Of a stretch of DNA of 64,000 nucleotides, positions 59,332-64,000 are shown piece after piece. The notes beneath the pieces were generated by a model, which saw nothing but the letters and a program-made list of their open reading frames with translations, did not search any database and was not told where the DNA came from. The stretch covers positions 248,001 through 312,000 of the forward strand of contig NZ_UUPU01000001.1 of assembly GCF_900591205.1 (NCBI RefSeq), written 5' to 3'. Both the position numbers and the translations under genes were made by a program. The first letter of the stretch is position 1; each line of letters begins with the position of its first letter. The DNA is from Pseudomonas viridiflava. Lineage in GTDB: Bacteria > Pseudomonadota > Gammaproteobacteria > Pseudomonadales > Pseudomonadaceae.

Positions 59332-59355
59332 GGCGCAGCCTGTGGGGGCTGCGCC
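59332..59355 (-). terminator. GC-rich hairpin between ridA and the lipoprotein gene
   Basis: GGCGCAGCC (59332-59340) faces GGCTGCGCC (59347-59355), a perfect 9-bp stem with a 6-base loop, 8 bases after the ridA stop. No clear T run follows on the minus strand, so it may slow or end the ridA transcript only partly. Confidence 0.45.
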
Positions 59356-59362
59356 GGGTGTT

Positions 59363-59743
59363 TTACTCGATGACCAGAATCGCGTCCATCTCAACCTGCG
59401 CACCCTTAGGCAGGGCGGCGACGCCGATGGCGGCGCGGGCTGGGTACGGCTGCTCGAAGTACTTGCCCATAATCTCGTTGACCTTGGCGAAGTGGCTCAG
59501 GTCGGTGAGGAAGATGTTCAGCTTGACGATGTCTTTGAACGAGCCGCCGGCGGCTTCAGCGACGGACTTGAGGTTCTCGAAAACCTGTACGGTTTGTGCT
59601 TCGAAGCCTTCAACCAGTTCCATGGTCTTTGGGTCCAGTGGGATCTGGCCGGACATGTAGACGGTGTTACCGGCCTTGATCGCCTGGGAGTAAGTGCCGA
59701 TGGCAGCTGGGGCCTTGTCGCTGGTGATAACGGTCTTGGTCAT
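59363..59743 (-). CDS. ridA: Enamine/imine deaminase RidA
   Basis: 126 residues, the standard length. Family motifs are [60 protein letters not shown] and the C-terminal [16 protein letters not shown], with the active-site Arg in PARA. RidA removes reactive 2-aminoacrylate made by PLP enzymes, protecting other enzymes. It follows spoT by 24 bp, so the two are likely co-transcribed. Confidence 0.96.
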   Translation of the reverse strand: MTKTVITSDKAPAAIGTYSQAIKAGNTVYMSGQIPLDPKTMELVEGFEAQTVQVFENLKSVAEAAGGSFKDIVKLNIFLTDLSHFAKVNEIMGKYFEQPYPARAAIGVAALPKGAQVEMDAILVIE

Positions 59744-59767
59744 GTATGACTCCTTGTAATGGATGGG

Positions 59768-61873
59768 TTATGCACGCATACGGGTGATGCGGATCACCCC
59801 GGTCAAGGCGCGCAGTTTCTTGATCACGCGGGCCAGGTGCACGCGGTCGTGCACGCTGACCACCAGCTGGACCACGCTGATGCGGCCATCGCGCTCATCC
59901 ATGCTGATTTTCTCGATATTGCCGTCGGCCGCGTTGACGCTGCTGGCCAGCAGAGCGATCAGGCCGCGCTGGTGTTCCAGCTCCACGCGCAGCTCGACGT
60001 TGAATTCGCCGGTGACATCTTTGGCCCACGAGAGCTGGATGCATTTTTCCGGGTTGTGGCGGATTTCGGTGATATTGCGGCAGTTGTCCAGGTGCACCAC
60101 CATGCCTTTGCCCGCCGACAGGTGGCCGACAATCGGGTCGCCCGGGATCGGCGTACAGCACTTGGCGTAGCTGAGCACCAGGCCCTCGGTGCCGCGAATC
60201 GCCAGCGGGCCTTCCGGGCTTGGCAGTTGTTCGCCTTCGCCGAGCAGACGGCGGGCGACCACATAGGCCATGCGGTTGCCCAGGCCGATATCTTCCAGCA
60301 GGTCTTCGATGGTTTCCTGGCGATACTCGTGGAGCATCGCTTGCACGCGCTCGGTCGGGATCTTGTCCAGGGCGCTGTCGAAACCATTGAGCACCTTGTT
60401 TAGCAAGCGTTCGCCGAGGCTGATGGATTCGGAGCGGCGTTGCAACTTCAGTGCATGGCGGATGTGTGTCCGCGCTTTGCCGGTGACCACGAAGTTAAGC
60501 CAGGCCGGGTTCGGGCGTGCGCCGGGTGCACTGACGATCTCGACCGTGGAGCCGCTTTGCAGCGGTTCGGACAGCGGCGCGAGGCGACGATTGATCCGGC
60601 AGGCAATACAGCTGTTGCCGACGTCGGTGTGCACCGCGTAGGCAAAGTCGACCGCCGTGGAGCCTTTGGGTAGCTCCATGATCCGGCCCTTGGGCGTGAA
60701 CACGTAGACCTCGTCCGGGAACAGGTCGATCTTTACGCTTTCGATAAATTCCAGGGAGTTGCCGGCACGTTGCTGCATTTCCAGCACGCCTTTGACCCAC
60801 TGGCGGGCGCGGGCATGGGTGCCCTTGGGCTGCTCATCGCCGCTGGACTTGTACAGCCAATGGGCGGCGATGCCGTTGTTGGCCATCTCCTCCATTTCTC
60901 GCGTGCGGATCTGAATCTCGATCGGCACCCCGTGCATACCGAACAGCGTGGTATGCAGCGACTGATAGCCGTTGGCCTTGGGGATCGCGATATAGTCCTT
61001 GAAGCGCCCCGGCAGTGGTTTGTACAAATTATGTACAGCGCCCAGCACGCGGTAGCAGGTGTCGACCTTGTCGACGATGATCCGGAACGCATAGACGTCC
61101 ATGATCTCGTTGAAGGCTCGGCGCTTGCCGCGCATCTTCTTGTAGATGCCGTAGATGTGTTTCTGCCGGCCGCTGACTTCGCCCTCAATCTCGTCGATCG
61201 CCAGGCAATGGCTCAGCGACTCTTCGATCTTGTTGACGATTTCCTTGCGATTGCCCCGAGCACGCTTGACCGCCTGGTAGATGCGCGCCGAGCGCATCGG
61301 GTGCATCGCCTTGAAGCCGAGGTCTTCGAACTCGATACGAATGGCGTGCATGCCCAGCCGATTGGCGATGGGCGCGTAGATTTCCAGGGTTTCCTTGGCG
61401 ATGCGCCGGCGTTTTTCGCCGGACAGCACTTCCAGCGTGCGCATGTTATGCAGCCGGTCGGCCAGCTTGACCAGGATCACCCGAATGTCTCGGGCCATGG
61501 CCATGGCCATCTTCTGGAAGTTTTCCGCCTGGGCTTCGGCCTTGGTCTCGAAGTTCATCTGGGTCAGTTTGCTGACCCCGTCGACCAGTTCGGCCACGGT
61601 TTCGCCAAATTGCGCACTGAGCGCTTCCTTGGCGATACCTGTGTCTTCGATCACGTCATGCAGCATCGCGGCCATCAGGCTCTGATGGTCCATGTGCATG
61701 TCGGCCAGAATATTTGCCACTGCAAGGGGATGCGTGACATACGCCTCGCCGCTGCGGCGGCGTTGGCCGTCGTGGGCTTGTTCGGCGTAGAAATACGCTC
61801 GGCGGACCAGGTTGACCTGGTCTGGGCCGAGGTAGGTCGATAAGCGATCGGCGAGGGCGTCTATGCTCGGCAA
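59768..61873 (-). CDS. spoT: Bifunctional (p)ppGpp synthetase/hydrolase SpoT
   Basis: 701 residues. The HD hydrolase domain has the metal pair H72-D73 in MLHDVIEDTGI; the synthetase domain (about 195-360) contains RIIVDKVDTCYRVLGAVHNL and KANGYQSLHTTLFGMHGVPI; the TGS domain (about 385-450) has DEVYVFTPKGRIMELPKGST; a Cys-containing linker AKCCTPIPGDPIVG and a C-terminal ACT domain follow. SpoT sets the level of the alarmone ppGpp in response to carbon, fatty-acid or iron stress. It lies 60 bp after rpoZ. Confidence 0.97.
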   Translation of the reverse strand: MPSIDALADRLSTYLGPDQVNLVRRAYFYAEQAHDGQRRRSGEAYVTHPLAVANILADMHMDHQSLMAAMLHDVIEDTGIAKEALSAQFGETVAELVDGVSKLTQMNFETKAEAQAENFQKMAMAMARDIRVILVKLADRLHNMRTLEVLSGEKRRRIAKETLEIYAPIANRLGMHAIRIEFEDLGFKAMHPMRSARIYQAVKRARGNRKEIVNKIEESLSHCLAIDEIEGEVSGRQKHIYGIYKKMRGKRRAFNEIMDVYAFRIIVDKVDTCYRVLGAVHNLYKPLPGRFKDYIAIPKANGYQSLHTTLFGMHGVPIEIQIRTREMEEMANNGIAAHWLYKSSGDEQPKGTHARARQWVKGVLEMQQRAGNSLEFIESVKIDLFPDEVYVFTPKGRIMELPKGSTAVDFAYAVHTDVGNSCIACRINRRLAPLSEPLQSGSTVEIVSAPGARPNPAWLNFVVTGKARTHIRHALKLQRRSESISLGERLLNKVLNGFDSALDKIPTERVQAMLHEYRQETIEDLLEDIGLGNRMAYVVARRLLGEGEQLPSPEGPLAIRGTEGLVLSYAKCCTPIPGDPIVGHLSAGKGMVVHLDNCRNITEIRHNPEKCIQLSWAKDVTGEFNVELRVELEHQRGLIALLASSVNAADGNIEKISMDERDGRISVVQLVVSVHDRVHLARVIKKLRALTGVIRITRMRA

Positions 61874-61933
61874 AGGAATGACTCCTGCCGTTGGCTGTGA
61901 CCCCGCGCCGTGCTACGTCGACCAGGCATAGGC

Positions 61934-62197
61934 TTAGACGGCCTCGTTGGACTCGTCCTCGAACGCTGCAAACAGCGGTTCGTCTTCAACGATTTCGGCG
62001 TTGGCGATGAACTCGTAGCTCATCAGACCTTCAGCGATTTCACGCAGGGCTACAACGGTAGGCTTGTCGTTTTCCCACTGGACCAGAGGCTCTTTGCCGC
62101 CAGTGGCCAGTTGACGGGCACGCTTGGTAGAGAGCATGACCAGCTCAAAGCGGTTATCCACGTGTTCTAGGCAGTCTTCAACGGTTACGCGGGCCAT
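61934..62197 (-). CDS. rpoZ: RNA polymerase omega subunit RpoZ
   Basis: 87 residues. The start [20 protein letters not shown] and [20 protein letters not shown] are the conserved omega sequence. It helps fold the beta-prime subunit and, in gamma-proteobacteria, forms part of a ppGpp-binding site, which fits its place before spoT. The 167 bp upstream to gmk hold a hairpin that may end the gmk transcript. Confidence 0.97.
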   Translation of the reverse strand: MARVTVEDCLEHVDNRFELVMLSTKRARQLATGGKEPLVQWENDKPTVVALREIAEGLMSYEFIANAEIVEDEPLFAAFEDESNEAV

Positions 62198-62308
62198 GGT
62201 ATTCCTCGGAGCGAATGCAAGATGCGCGCTGCCCGGTTGGGCGAGCGGACTAAACAGTTTAAAAAATCACCAGCGTTTAGGGAAGCGCTGATTTTTCCCG
62301 CGTCCTCG

Positions 62309-62353
62309 CAAAACCGCTACAAGTGCCAATGTAAAGCCCTTGCAGCGGTTTTG
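62309..62353 (-). terminator. Hairpin after gmk, probable terminator
   Basis: CAAAACCGCT-A-CAAG (62309-62323) is the inverse of CTTG-C-AGCGGTTTTG (62339-62353), a 14-pair stem with one mismatch and a 15-base loop, flanked by A4 and T4 on the two sides. It starts 11 bases after the gmk stop on the minus strand. Confidence 0.6.
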
Positions 62354-62364
62354 GGAAGAGCCAA

Positions 62365-63859
<1,495 letters not shown>

Positions 63860-64000
63860 GGAGGTTCCTCGCGTTGCAGTCCCGCAAATACGGGCTGATG
63901 GTTAAGAAGGCGCAGGATTGTAGCGCAGTGGGGCGGGCGCGCCCAAACTGGACCATTCGTAACCGAATTTTTTAGAAGTGCCCCGAATCGGTTCGCGGCT

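Overview
The window reads as chromosome of a fluorescent-group Pseudomonas. The base composition is GC-rich. The core gene order phoR-phoB / ubiA-ubiC / rubA-rubB / hupA / ... / recG-oxyR / ridA-spoT / rpoZ / gmk / yicC matches, from memory, the region around PA5334-PA5363 of P. aeruginosa. Seven REPIN-type paired palindromes sit between genes, as is usual in P. fluorescens relatives. No tRNA, rRNA, insertion sequence, integrase or CRISPR array was seen.

Left flank (1-8320): the end of an M23 peptidase gene, a CNNM/CBS membrane protein, the phosphate regulators phoR and phoB with two Pho-box-like sites upstream of phoB, a small secreted protein, ubiA and ubiC of ubiquinone synthesis, rubredoxin and its reductase, and the HU gene hupA with a strong terminator.

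Island (about 8321-49910): a complete type VI secretion system of the P. aeruginosa H1 type, in two divergent operons. The leftward operon runs tssA-tssB-tssC-hcp-tssE-tssF-tssG-clpV-vgrG and continues into an Eag chaperone gene and two tandem Rhs effectors with PAAR domains, each followed by a small gene that is probably its immunity gene. The rightward operon is tagH(fha)-tssJ-tssK-tssL-tssM-tagF-pppA-ppkA-tagT-tagS-tagR-tagQ, so the whole threonine-phosphorylation switch of H1 systems is present. Beyond the effectors lie an rhs relic and an unrecognised 332-residue protein in AT-rich DNA next to hupA. The two effectors share a related prePAAR/PAAR/YD-repeat body but have unrelated tips. One tip looks like a RES-domain NAD-consuming toxin paired with a 95-residue protein that resembles only the toxin-binding domain of Xre/MbcA/ParS antitoxins. 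The other looks like a GIY-YIG nuclease paired with a 289-residue protein ending in Sel1-like repeats. These two tip/immunity pairs are the most interesting content of the window.

Right flank (49911-64000): a small basic SCP2-like protein, a YbaK-like/HDOD fusion, recG-oxyR, an exbB-exbD-tonB operon with a probable Fur box, an NAD-dependent epimerase-like protein, a lipoprotein, ridA-spoT, rpoZ, gmk and yicC. This flank is conserved housekeeping DNA. The T6SS with its effectors appears to have been inserted between hupA and the SCP2-like gene.
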